Positions 55,391 to 64,000 of a DNA stretch of 64,000 nucleotides are shown here, in pieces. The notes beneath the pieces were generated by a model, which made no database searches, was not told the DNA's origin, and was given only the letters and a program-made list of their open reading frames with translations. A program made the translations under genes and the position numbers. Origin of the DNA: Haematococcus lacustris. Lineage: Eukaryota > Chlorophyta > Chlorophyceae > Chlamydomonadales > Haematococcaceae. The stretch is from assembly GCA_030144725.1 (NCBI GenBank), contig JASKMD010000025.1, positions 3,143,716 through 3,207,715 on the forward strand, given 5' to 3'. Each line of letters begins with the position of its first letter. Position 1 is the first letter of the stretch.

Positions 55391-57950
55391 ATGCCGAGGT
55401 GCAAGCCGAAGTGTTGCCACTGTTGTTTAGGCGGACTTGGCCTGGGAGAAGCTCTTGATCTTGTGCCTATGTTTGAGGCCAACTCTGGGTGTAAGAGAAC
55501 GGCTATGTGTTACAGTTGTAGGGCGCATCAATTAATTCTCCCGGTAAGTGGCTACCCCATGGGGGTAGCCACCGTCACCCCCCACAGGGTAGGTTGCGCC
55601 AACCGACCAACCGCTGCCCGCCCAGCTGCTCCTGCGAACTGTTGAGGAGCACAGATCTTGCGTTACATAAACTGCTAGAAAACTAGCTTAAGAGCGACAT
55701 GTCACACTGAAACATGTCACCACTCACAGGTCCATAGCCACTACACACAGAAGACTGATGGGCTGGATGACTTCCCCATAACACGAACGCGGTCTGCGCT
55801 GCAACCCACGTATCAAATCTAATCTCCGTGCTCCGCAGCCATGCTTTTCACGGGCATATTTGCCTGCTCGCTGGCCTGGCATCAGCATCGACAGCCGCAG
55901 TGACTACCATCGTTGCAGCACCAACGGAAGCAGAGCAAGCGGATGCAGCACCAGCCTCAGGAGCTAGGTCAGCGCACGATGCAGCTGTAACCCACAGCGA
56001 GCTCGTCCCCCTAACAGCTATGGCATATACAAGAAGCGGCGCCATATCCAGAGTTTGCACACCGCAGTTTGCACACCGCTCCGCTCATGTGTTTAGCAGC
56101 ACTGGAGTGAAGAAAGGCTGCAACGATTTGACAGCGTCTGGGTTGAATCTCAGCCAGATCCTAACAGATGTGGAGTTGCTGTATCCTTCCCTCTACAAGC
56201 TCATCAGCATGCTGGCAGACACGGATGCAGCCATGCGTGGTGCTGCAGCCCAATCATTGATGCGTACAGGCAGCATGTGCAGTGGTGATTTGTCTGCCAT
56301 GGGAGCTAGGTGCATACTTCGCAAGCAGAAGGGTAACAAGGTAGCCAGCAAGTCAGCAAGGCAGGCGCCCAGTGCTGTAGTCACCATCAGTTCATTGCCA
56401 CGTCGCAATGATGGCAGCAAGAGGTGACAATCAGCAGACCTGCATTCCCAGTAGCAGCAGGCAGCAAGCGTCGCAGCTGCCTGGCTTCACTGCCACCTCC
56501 CAGCTGTTTGGCAGCCCCCATGCACCAGCACCGCACTCGACAGGCATCGCTGCCACCTTACAGCTTTTTGGCAGCCCCCCTGCAATCCCACAGCAGCAAC
56601 CAGGCACCACTGCCACGTCACAGCTTTTTGGCAGCCCGCATGCGCCAGCACCGCAGCTGCCTGGCACTGCTGCCACCTCACAGCTGTTTGGCAGCCCTCA
56701 AGAGCCAGCACAACATCTGACAGGCGTCGCTGCCACCTTACAGCTGTTTGGCAGCCCCCCCTTGCTCCCACAGCGGCAGTTAGGCACCACTGCTACGTCA
56801 CAACTGTTTGGCAGCCCACATGCGCCAGCACCGCAACTGCCTGGCACCACTGCCACCTTACTGCTGTTTGGCAGCACCCCCCTGCTCCCACAGCGGCAGC
56901 CAGGCACCACTGCCACGTCACAACTGTTTGGCAGCCCACATGCGCAATGTGTCTTGATGGCTTGGATGACATGCACGTCAGCAACAGCATTGAGAGTGCC
57001 AGACTGTAGTGGACAAACATGCAGCTAGGAGCAGCAGCTGGGAGGCGCTTGGAGCGACAGCTAGGACTTCAGGTGAGTGCACGTGCTGTTAGGGTGTCAG
57101 CCCAGCCTGCCAAACTCTGGTCATGCATGTTCTGCCGTGGCTTGGTGGTTGCTAACATGTCATGCATGTCCTTATTCATCTGCTTGCTGGCTGATGTTTG
57201 CTTGCAGTTGTCCATAGCTGGGGCATGACAAGAGTAGCATGGCTTGGTGTTTGCAAGCAAGGCGGGTAGCGGCGTAGAGCAGCAATCAACAAGGAGCCAG
57301 CAAGGACCGTACCCTCCCCGTACCCCGTACCCTCCCCCATCCCACCACCACCACTTCCAAGTCTGTCACCCACCTACCCTCCTCCCCTCTCCTCTCCCCC
57401 ACCACGCACCTAGCAGCCTATGGAGGAGCAGCCTGAGCTAGCAGCCTGGAGCTGGTAGCATAGAGCAGACAGCATGGAGCGGGTGCTGCTGCCAGTGGTG
57501 ATGGTGCTGCTGCTAGTGCTGCTGCTGTTGTTGCTGCTGCTGCTTGAGCTGCTGAGCAGCCTAGTAGTAGCAACCAACCCAGTTTGGGGACGTGGGGCAG
57601 GGGCAGCAAGTCACCTACTACCCCCCCTCCCCTCACCCTCACCCCACGGCACACGCTGCAGCCCCTTCCCTACCCCACCCAGCAGCCCTTGGCGTACCAG
57701 CTTGGAGCAACAGGGATAGGTGCGCCTAGCAACAAGCTCTGCTGCTTATGGAGCATGGCCGGCTGCTTGTCTGGCTGCGGCACATGATTGTGTGTGCAAG
57801 GGGGCATGCGGTGAGCCTGAGCCGCATGGTGAGGCTGAGTCAGGGCAGCTGCAACAGTCATTGCAATCAGGGCGGTTGTTCAAGATCAAACAACACATGC
57901 AGCAGTACCAAGACATGTTAATCAAGGCTGAGGGCATGCACATGAGCTAG
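55391..57950 (+). CDS. Unrecognised gene with a Cys-rich start and an FG-type repeat
   Basis: Exon 55,391-55,543 starts MPRCKPKCCHCCLGG and ends CYSCRAHQLILP before GTAAGT. After an intron carrying an LTR-like insertion, a long exon starts at 55,839 and stays open to about 56,424 (ISSLPRRNDGSKR). A repeat exon (about 56,450-56,945) follows, then QLGAAAGRRLERQLGLQ (to 57,072) and a last exon about 57,790-57,950 ending RLFKIKQHMQQYQDMLIKAE. Splicing between blocks is tentative. The CCHCC and CYSC clusters may bind zinc. A partial inverted copy of exon 2 lies at 60,545-60,880. Confidence 0.4.
55535..55985. repeat. Inverted repeat partner A
   Basis: 55,535-55,639 plus 55,784-55,985 are the reverse complement of about 60,545-60,878. 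The partner lacks the 144-bp insertion and so shows the empty site. Confidence 0.85.
55640..55783. mobile_element. 144-bp solo-LTR-like insertion
   Basis: Starts TGTTGAG, ends CATAACA, with the 5-bp duplication CGAAC on both sides (55,635-55,639 and 55,784-55,788). The empty site is seen in the inverted partner at about 60,757. TG...CA ends with a 5-bp duplication are the signature of LTR retroelements; the length suggests a solo LTR of a small (TRIM-type) element. Confidence 0.8.
56480..56950 (+). repeat. 60-63-bp coding repeat (ATSQLFGSP)
   Basis: Eight units in frame, each reading (T)ATSQLFGSP followed by HAPAPQLPGT or PLLPQRQPGT. Units alternate between these two spacer types. The LFGSP core resembles FG motifs of nucleoporins, but only the repeat itself is seen. 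Confidence 0.75.
57075..57789. other. Intron or linker sequence with CT-rich and CTG-rich stretches
   Basis: Contains CCTCCCC-rich runs (57,310-57,410 and 57,610-57,690) and GCTGCTGCTG tracts near 57,520-57,560. No supported coding block. Confidence 0.45.
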
Positions 57951-58376
57951 GAGGGCAGGGGCATGTGCACAACTAACCACTTGTAACACCCTTGTAATCC
58001 CCTGTAACGTGGTGGCCATGTAATGCTATCCAACCAACCGCTTATGTAATTCCTCACCATTGAGAGCTGACCTAACTTGACTTCCAGAGTCACCTGGTCC
58101 CAACGTATGCATACCATGCATGCAACCCAGTCGAAATAGCCAAGCCAAATAGGAAGGGCCGCGCCGAAGCCTAGACTTTCCAGCCTAAACACTGCTAGCA
58201 ACGCCCTGCCTCCTAGCCAACACAACTGTTGTGGTACACTTTGATGTAAGCCAACACAGTTGGTGTGGTACATTGTGATGCCAGCCTGTGTCAGACTGTG
58301 GCACACTGTGACACCACCCCGCCATACCTCTAGCTCATTACCTACATACACACAGCACCTACATACCTCGGGTACC
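57951..58376. other. No gene recognised
   Basis: Downstream of the stop codon at 57,950; includes two diverged copies of an AACACA(A/G)(C/T)TG(T/G)TGTGGTACA block near 58,218 and 58,252. Confidence 0.4.
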
Positions 58377-58654
58377 ATGTTTGCAGCATTAGCGCATCAC
58401 CGCGTGGTGGTGTTGTCCATACAAGGGGCATGTGGCGCACCACACCCTAGCATGTGGCTGGTTCTGGTGAGCCTCCACTATAGGTACCATCCGTGGTGCA
58501 GCTAGCTGTGACACATTGGGTGTGGATCACTGCCAGGCCTGCAATTGCTAAGCATGACCGTGATGCATACATGCAAAGGGGGTATGTAGCAGGTGGCTAC
58601 CACGTTTGCAGCATTAGCGCATCACCGCGTGGTGGTGTTGTCCATACAAGGTAT
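58377..58654. repeat. 52-bp direct repeat
   Basis: GTTTGCAGCATTAGCGCATC to GTTGTCCATACAAGG occurs at 58,379-58,430 and 58,599-58,650, almost identical, about 170 bp apart. Confidence 0.85.
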
Positions 58655-58854
58655 CATGTATGACGAGGATACACGGCTAATGACAACCACACTTTTCTTC
58701 ATTACATCTTGACCATTCACAACAGACAAATCACGTTGTGTGGCATGGAACTGAACGGAAGCTCAGGACAGCCTTTTGAAAGCTTTTGTACCATGCAACA
58801 TTCTTCTCAGATGGGCTCAAAGTTGCTGTTGATTGCTAATACAAGACTGCACTG

Positions 58855-59400
58855 CCACACACCTATAACCTGCTGCTGCTGTCCATGCACTGCTCATGCA
58901 TTACAGCCTGCTGCTCTTGCTGCTGCTCATGCACCGCAACACACCTACAACCTGCTGCTGCCCATGCACTGCTGCTCATGCACTACAGCCTGCTGCTGTT
59001 GCTGCTCATGCACTAAAACACATGCACTGCAGCCTGTTGCGGCTGCTCATGCACTGCAGCACACCTGCAGCCTGCTGCTACCTGCACTGCTACACACCTA
59101 CAGCCTGCTGCTGCTGCTGCACATGCACTGCTGCTCATGCATTACAGCCTGCTGCTGCAGCTGTTCATGCACTGCAGTACATGCACAACGGCCCGCTGCT
59201 GCTGCTCATGCACTGCAACACACCTTCAACCTGCACTGCTACACACCTACAGCCTGCTGCTGCTGCCCATACACTGCTGCTGTTGTCCTTGCACAGCTGC
59301 TCATGCACTGTAACACATGCACTGCAGCCTGCTGCTGCTGCTCATGCACCGCAGCACACCTGCAGCCTGCTGCTACCTGCAGCCTGCACTGCCACACATG
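58855..59400. repeat. Minisatellite of CTGCTGCTCATGCACTGCA and CAGCCTGCTG blocks
   Basis: Irregular tandem units of 30-70 bp built from CAGCCTGCTGCTG, CTCATGCACTGCA and ACACACCTACAGCC. Open frames (Cys/His/Ala rich) are by-products. Confidence 0.85.
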
Positions 59401-60270
59401 AACAGGCAGGGCAGGGCAGGGCAGGGCAGGGCAGGGCAGGGCAGGGCAGGGCAGGGCAGGGCAGGGCAGGGCAGGGAGGGGCAGGGCAGGGGGCAGGGCA
59501 GGGGGCAGGGCAGGGGGCAGGGCAGGGGGCCTGGATGGGGTGGGGCAGGGCTTGGATGGGGTGGGGCAGGGCTGGGATGGGGTGGGGCAGGGCTGGGAGG
59601 GGGTGGGGTGGGGCAGGGCTGGGAGGGGGTGGGGTGGGGCAGGGCTGGGAGGGGGTGGGGCAGGGCTGGGAGGGGGTGGGGCAGGGCTGGGCAGGGAGGG
59701 GAGGGGCAACCCGAGGCTGGGAGGGGGTGGGGTGGGGCTGGGCAAGGAGGGGGCAGGGCTGGGAGGGGGTAGGGCAGGGCTGGGAGGGGGTGGGGCAGGG
59801 CTGGGCAGGGAGGGGAGAGGCAACGCAAGGCTGGGATTGGGTGGGGCAGTGCTGGGATTGGGTGGGGCAGTGCTGGGATTGGGTGGGGCAGGGCTGGGAG
59901 GGGGTGGGGTGGGGCAGGGCTGGGAGGGGGTGGGGCAGGGCTGGGCAGGGAGGGGAGGGGAAACACGAGGCTGGGAGGGGGTGGGGTGGGGCTGGGCAGG
60001 GAGGGGGCAGGGCTGGGAGGGGGTAGGGCAGGGCTGGGAGGGGGTGGGGCAGGGCTGGGCAGGGAGGGGAGGGGCAACGCAAGGCTGGGAGGGGGTGGGG
60101 CAGGGCTGGGCAGGGAGGGGCAGGGCTGGGAGGAGGTGGAGCAGGGCTGGGCAGGGAGGGGAGGGGCAACGAAGGCTGGGATTGGGTGGGGCAGGGCTGG
60201 GATTGGACGGGGCAGGGCTGGGAGGGGGTGGGGCAGGGCTGGGCTGCGGCGGTGAGGGGTGGGGCTGGGC
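59401..60270. repeat. G-rich minisatellite (GGGCA, then 22-35-bp GGGGTGGGGCAGGGCTGGGA units)
   Basis: Begins with about 15 GGGCA pentamers, passes through GGGGGCAGGGCA and becomes an array of GGGGTGGGGCAGGGCTGGGA-type units with a larger repeating block (GGCAACGCAAGGCTGGGA) every 120-250 bp. Plus-strand G runs could form quadruplexes. Confidence 0.95.
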
Positions 60271-60544
60271 GGCGGGTTGCCGGTCTTGCCGTTCTATGTT
60301 GTTGTTGGCCCCTTGAACTGTAATTGTGGAAGGCCTGCATGTTTAGGCACACAACAACAGAGTTCTGGCAAGGGTACTGCAAGGGGCGAATTGTTAGTGC
60401 TGCCCCTAATGTGTTAGTGGCTAGGTATTACCCTAACCATCTCACCTGCAGCTCGCCTGGCCCGCGCCTAGCTCAGCTCCACGCGTGTCTTCTTGCTGTC
60501 CTTCAGCTGTGCGTGGGGGACGCACTCGCTTTGGGTTTCGCTTT

Positions 60545-60880
60545 GCGGTAGGGGTTACAGCTGCATCGTGCGCTGACCCAGCTCCTGAGGCTGGTGCTGC
60601 ATCCGCTTGCGCTGCTTCCGTTAATGCTGCAACAATGGTAGTCACTGCGGCTGTCGATGCTGCTGCCAGGCCAGCGAGCAGGCAAATATGCCCGTGAAAA
60701 GCATGGCTGCGGAGCACGGAGGTTAGATTTGATACGTGGGTTGCAGCGCAGACCGCGTTCGCAGGAGCAGCTGGGCGGGCAGCGGTTGGTCGGTTGGCGC
60801 AACCTACCCTGTGGGGGGTGACGGTGGCTACCCCCATGGGGTAGCCACTTACCGGGAGAATTAATTGGGCGCATGCAAGT
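60545..60880. repeat. Inverted repeat partner B
   Basis: Reverse complement of 55,535-55,985 without the 144-bp insertion. In antisense it encodes HICLLAGLAAASTAAVTTIV like the gene at 55.8 kb, then departs (KRNPKRVRPPRTAEGQQ). A partial duplicate of that gene. Confidence 0.85.
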
Positions 60881-61181
60881 GTGACGTTGGCCATGAGATA
60901 CCTGGACCCTGTAATGGGAACAGTGGGCTCAGAACCCAACGAGCTACCCCGCTCTAAGCTCGTGTATTTGGCATCTAGGCTAGGTCATCCTGTGGGGTGC
61001 GTGGCTGACGATCCCCGCACGTTACATTGCTTCCCGACCGATTTGCGCTAGATGGACCAATTGACAAGAGCGCTTGGTGTAGTGTCGCTCAACGGTATGT
61101 CCGAGGTGTAAGCCGCCGCCGTTTCCGCCAGCCGCCAGTGAGCCGCCAGTGAGAAACCCTCGTCGCTGATAGAATCGCGCA
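60881..61181 (+). other. Leader region upstream of the gypsy gag
   Basis: Expected to hold the 5' LTR end and primer-binding site, but I cannot place either with confidence. No coding block. Confidence 0.3.
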
Positions 61182-62411
61182 ATGGCGCTGTACAGCAACG
61201 ACGGAATGCTAACCTCTAACGTGCAATCTCCGTTCTCGTCTCCAATGTCTTATGTGCTGGGTCCTGATGGCACTACCAGCTATGTGGCGGCACAAACTCC
61301 TCTGCCGCTTTATTACGGCGCAGGACCTCCAATTCTTGACACGGCAATGCAAGTGGCTCCCGCGCCGTCCGCGCCGTTCATGGCCAATGTTCCGTTCACA
61401 CCCGCGGCGGGGCCGACGGTTACCGTTCCCCAGTCGCAACTAGCAGCCTTGCTTAATCTGCTGCAGCAGGCCCAGGTGAGGCCCGAACTTTTGACTGGCT
61501 CGCCTGGAATGGTTCCAGCTCATGCTCAGATAGCGCCGAACCCTGCCAAATCCCGGCATCGTCTTGACGCATGGACCGACAAGTGCATTGAGAGTGGCAG
61601 GCGTGCCTCTGCTTTTTGTGATGACTATGAGCTCTATTGCACTGAATGTGGGTATGACATGTGCACATCATTTCCGCTGTACATCACTGGTGCTGCTCGC
61701 AACTGGTGGTATGATGGCATGGTGGAGTCATACCGGCAGTCAAACTTCACTATCAACCGTCCGCCATGGTCCTTTGTGCGCACCCAGTTCCTGGCCTACA
61801 TCGGCGATGATTTGATTGACCATGTTTCTGCTGCTCGTCAACGCCTCATTGGCACGCACAACCGGCTGCAGATGTCTGCTGGTATGTCCTTGCAGTCCTA
61901 TGCCACTGAATTTCGGAACCATGTCGTGCGCATGGGTGCCAACCAACTATCTGATGTGGTGCAAGTGGATCTGTTTGTGCAAGGCCTGTCTCATGAGCTA
62001 CGAAGCCGGGTTGCTGTGAACCCTTTCTCCGGTCATGCTTGGCCCCACCTACCTGCAGTGATTGCTGCTGCTCAAGGTGCTGAACGCATGTTGATGGCAG
62101 TGGCTGCCAGCAATGCTCGTGCCGATGTCGTTGCCCCCATGCAGAACGTCATTGCTGCCGTTGTGCCACCCATTGAGAACCACGCTGCCCTTGTTGTCAC
62201 GGGCAACACGGTCTGCTACTACTGCCAAAAGCTTGGCCATGTGGTGGCCACGTGCCCTGATAAGGCAGCTGGTCGTCCCCGCACTCCTCGCATCCACAAT
62301 GGTGTTCGCCTTGGGGGTGTGAAGAAGCCTCAGTGGCAGCGAAGGGGCTCTGTGGCAGCTGTGAGCACTCCTGGCATGCCGGCTGCACCAGGCCCACCAA
62401 GGCACGCCTAG
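61182..62411 (+). CDS. gag: Gag of a Ty3/gypsy retrotransposon
   Basis: 409 codons from ATG 61,182 to TAG. The N-terminal part is Pro/Ala-rich. The capsid-like region has YITGAARNWWYDGMV, WSFVRTQFLAYIGDDL, MSLQSYATEFRNHVVRMG and DLFVQGLSHELRSRV, typical of gypsy Gag. A zinc knuckle CYYCQKLGHVVATC (CCHC, about residue 345) binds the element RNA. The C-terminus is basic (GGVKKPQWQRRGS). The product assembles virus-like particles in the cytoplasm. Confidence 0.85.
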   Translation: MALYSNDGMLTSNVQSPFSSPMSYVLGPDGTTSYVAAQTPLPLYYGAGPPILDTAMQVAPAPSAPFMANVPFTPAAGPTVTVPQSQLAALLNLLQQAQVRPELLTGSPGMVPAHAQIAPNPAKSRHRLDAWTDKCIESGRRASAFCDDYELYCTECGYDMCTSFPLYITGAARNWWYDGMVESYRQSNFTINRPPWSFVRTQFLAYIGDDLIDHVSAARQRLIGTHNRLQMSAGMSLQSYATEFRNHVVRMGANQLSDVVQVDLFVQGLSHELRSRVAVNPFSGHAWPHLPAVIAAAQGAERMLMAVAASNARADVVAPMQNVIAAVVPPIENHAALVVTGNTVCYYCQKLGHVVATCPDKAAGRPRTPRIHNGVRLGGVKKPQWQRRGSVAAVSTPGMPAAPGPPRHA

Positions 62412-64000
62412 GATGTTGCCCAACTGCCTAGTGCACAGCATGTTGGGACTGACAAGATGTCACCGGACTTGGTGGATTTCTTGATCAAGAGTGGATGTAA
62501 GATCCCTCTCTCTTGTGCACCACTTGTTTCCCTACTCCGTTTCTCCGGCCATGCTTGCGTAGCTGGCTCATCCCCGCAGGGCAAGCTACGTTTCCTGATG
62601 CCCGCCAAGGTGCAGGGTGATGTGCGCTGCAAGGTGCTCGTTGACACGGGTGCTACTGAGTCATTTGTGGATGCTTCTTTTGCTGACAAACTGGAGGCCC
62701 CCGTGCGTCACCAGGATACGGTGCGCATCCGTGTGGCAAATGGTCACAATGCAGTCATCACCTCACAAGCTTTACTACATCTATGGCTCTACCCTGCCCC
62801 ATGTGAGCAACTGTGGTTGATGAAGATGCCTGACCTGCTGTGTGGTGTGGATGTCATACTGGGTAATGACTGGCTGGACGACCACCAAGCTGTGCTAGAT
62901 TATGGATCACGGAAGTGCACCATTGTCAGTGGCATAAACAAGCATGAGCTCACCGGAGAGGTGCTTGCAGCCATGCCGCCCATGCACGTTGAAGTGCCCA
63001 AGCTGACTGCTGCTGCCCTAGGTCAAGCGGAAGCTGAGCTGTTCTTGTCTGCCAATGAGGCTGAGGCTTTGCTGAACCAAGGTGCCCGTGCCTTTGTCGC
63101 CTTGGTGCAATCTGTGCATATGGACGCCATTGCGCATGGTGCGGTGCTGGCTGCGCTCCAGGAAACGGATGTGCCTCCTCATGTTACTGTCAGGCTGCAA
63201 GCCTTGCTTGACAAGTATAGCTCTGTTTTTGCTGAGTTTACAGAACTCCCACCTGACCGTGGTGTGGGACACAGCATCAAACTGAAACCTAATGAGCCTA
63301 TACCACACAGCCGGCCATACAAGCTAAGTCCCATTGAGCAAGCTGAGCTGGCAAAGCGCATACCGGAGTACATTGCTAAAGGCTGGATTGAGCCTAGTGA
63401 CTCCCCTTACTCCTCACCGCTGCTGTTTGTGGAAAAGAATGATGGCACACTACGCATGTGTGTGGATTTCAGGGCGCTCAACAAGATCACTGTGCGTGAC
63501 AGGTTTCCACTGCCGCTCATCGATGACCTGTTTGACAAGCTGCAGGGATGCACTCTTTTCAGCAGCATGGATTTGCAGAGCGGCTACCATCAGATCCTGA
63601 TCCCAGCTGAGGACGTACCCAAGACCGCTTTCAGCACCCCCACCGGACATTACCAATACAAGGTATTGTGCTTTGGCCTGACTAATGCACCAGCCACCTT
63701 TCAACGCGTCATGAACAACATCTTCCATGACCTGCTGGGCAAGTCTGTGCTGGTGTACTTGGATGACATCCTCATCATGTCACGATCATTGGAAGAGCAT
63801 TTCATGCATCTAGAGCAGGTGCTACAACGGTTGCATATGCACAAACTGTTTGCACGCTTGTCAAAGTGCTCTTTTCTGCGGGCCATGCTGAAGTTTCTAG
63901 GCCACATAGTTGGCAAAGATGGCATTGCTGTTGATCCAGCCAAGGTTGAGGCCATTCACAGCTGGCCTGTGCCCAGAACCCTGCTTGCTCTACAAGGGTT
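62412..64000 (+). CDS. pol: Pol of the same gypsy element (protease, reverse transcriptase), cut by the window end
   Basis: Open in the same frame as gag from directly after the TAG to the last base. The aspartic protease site is VLVDTGATESFVD (62,634-62,672). The reverse transcriptase follows: WIEPSDSPYSSPLLFVEKND, RMCVDFRALNKITVRDRFPL, FSSMDLQSGYHQI, LCFGLTNAPATFQ and the catalytic YLDDILIMS (63,757-63,783), then FLGHIVGKDGI. No own start codon is needed if UAG is read through. RNase H, integrase and the 3' LTR lie outside the window. No disabling mutation is seen in the visible part. Confidence 0.9.

Noticed and set aside
60895..60960. tRNA on the minus strand (A-box-like TAGCTCGTTGG, arm TGGGTTCTGAGCCCA)
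   Set aside because: No B-box, no pairing acceptor stem; too degenerate to call.

Overview
The window is nuclear DNA of a GC-rich eukaryote with short, strongly GT-AG introns, long trinucleotide and hexanucleotide repeats and a 500-base assembly gap. Gene content (a KAPP-like phosphatase, a FAX/TMEM14 fatty-acid exporter with a plastid-type leader, family-49 glycosyltransferases, a Ty3/gypsy element) points to a chlorophyte green alga, most likely Chlamydomonadales (Chlamydomonas/Volvox/Haematococcus group). The species is inferred, not shown.

Layout. 1-13.6 kb: a block bounded by two inverted arrays of an 18-bp unit with a 14-bp perfect palindrome. Between them lie a minus-strand gene, a long plus-strand multi-exon gene (OTU protease, Ulp1-like segment lacking its catalytic residues, Pro/Ala-rich region, coiled coil) and a 2-oxoglutarate-dioxygenase-like gene split by a poly-C frameshift. 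It looks like one giant mobile element. 13.6-15.6 kb holds degraded repeats. 15.6-31.4 kb is a rearranged glycosyltransferase-49 locus with two large inverted repeats (centres near 16,571 and 23,721), a complete but damaged Fanzor gene (FzA, 17.7-20.6 kb) and a full-length but damaged second-family Fanzor (FzB-1, 31.4-28.1 kb, minus). 33.1-39.1 kb: a KAPP-like gene (membrane anchor, FHA, PP2C) with a gap in the phosphatase domain. 40.0-42.1 kb: deleted FzB-2 copy. 42.2-43.9 kb: a CCCTCA/CCCTCG hexamer array. 45-46.7 kb: 3' part of a second FzA copy with a hAT-type element in its 3' flank. 46.8-50.9 kb: HAD-like hydrolase gene invaded by FzB-2. 51.1-51.9 kb: FAX gene. 53.0-54.8 kb: another deleted FzB-2 copy, itself hit by a 67-bp element. 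55.4-58 kb: a repeat-protein gene with an LTR-like 144-bp insertion. 58.8-60.3 kb: minisatellites. 61.2 kb to the end: gag and 5' pol of a Ty3/gypsy retrotransposon, joined in one frame across a UAG.

The main biological theme is Fanzor, the eukaryotic relatives of TnpB RNA-guided nucleases. At least two diverged families plus 3' remnants of a third occur, with intact-looking RuvC-I/II/III motifs but without the usual zinc-ribbon cysteines. Each FzB copy, including internally deleted ones, keeps a conserved noncoding 3' flank ending in a hairpin whose stem sequence changes while pairing is kept. That is where a guide (fRNA/omega-RNA) and right element would be expected. Fanzor copies sit in or beside every host gene from 16 to 52 kb except the phosphatase, and fragments of FzA form the loops of both giant inverted repeats.

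Exon limits come from reading frames and splice signals only. Most Fanzor copies here carry stops or frameshifts, so an active source copy would have to lie elsewhere.
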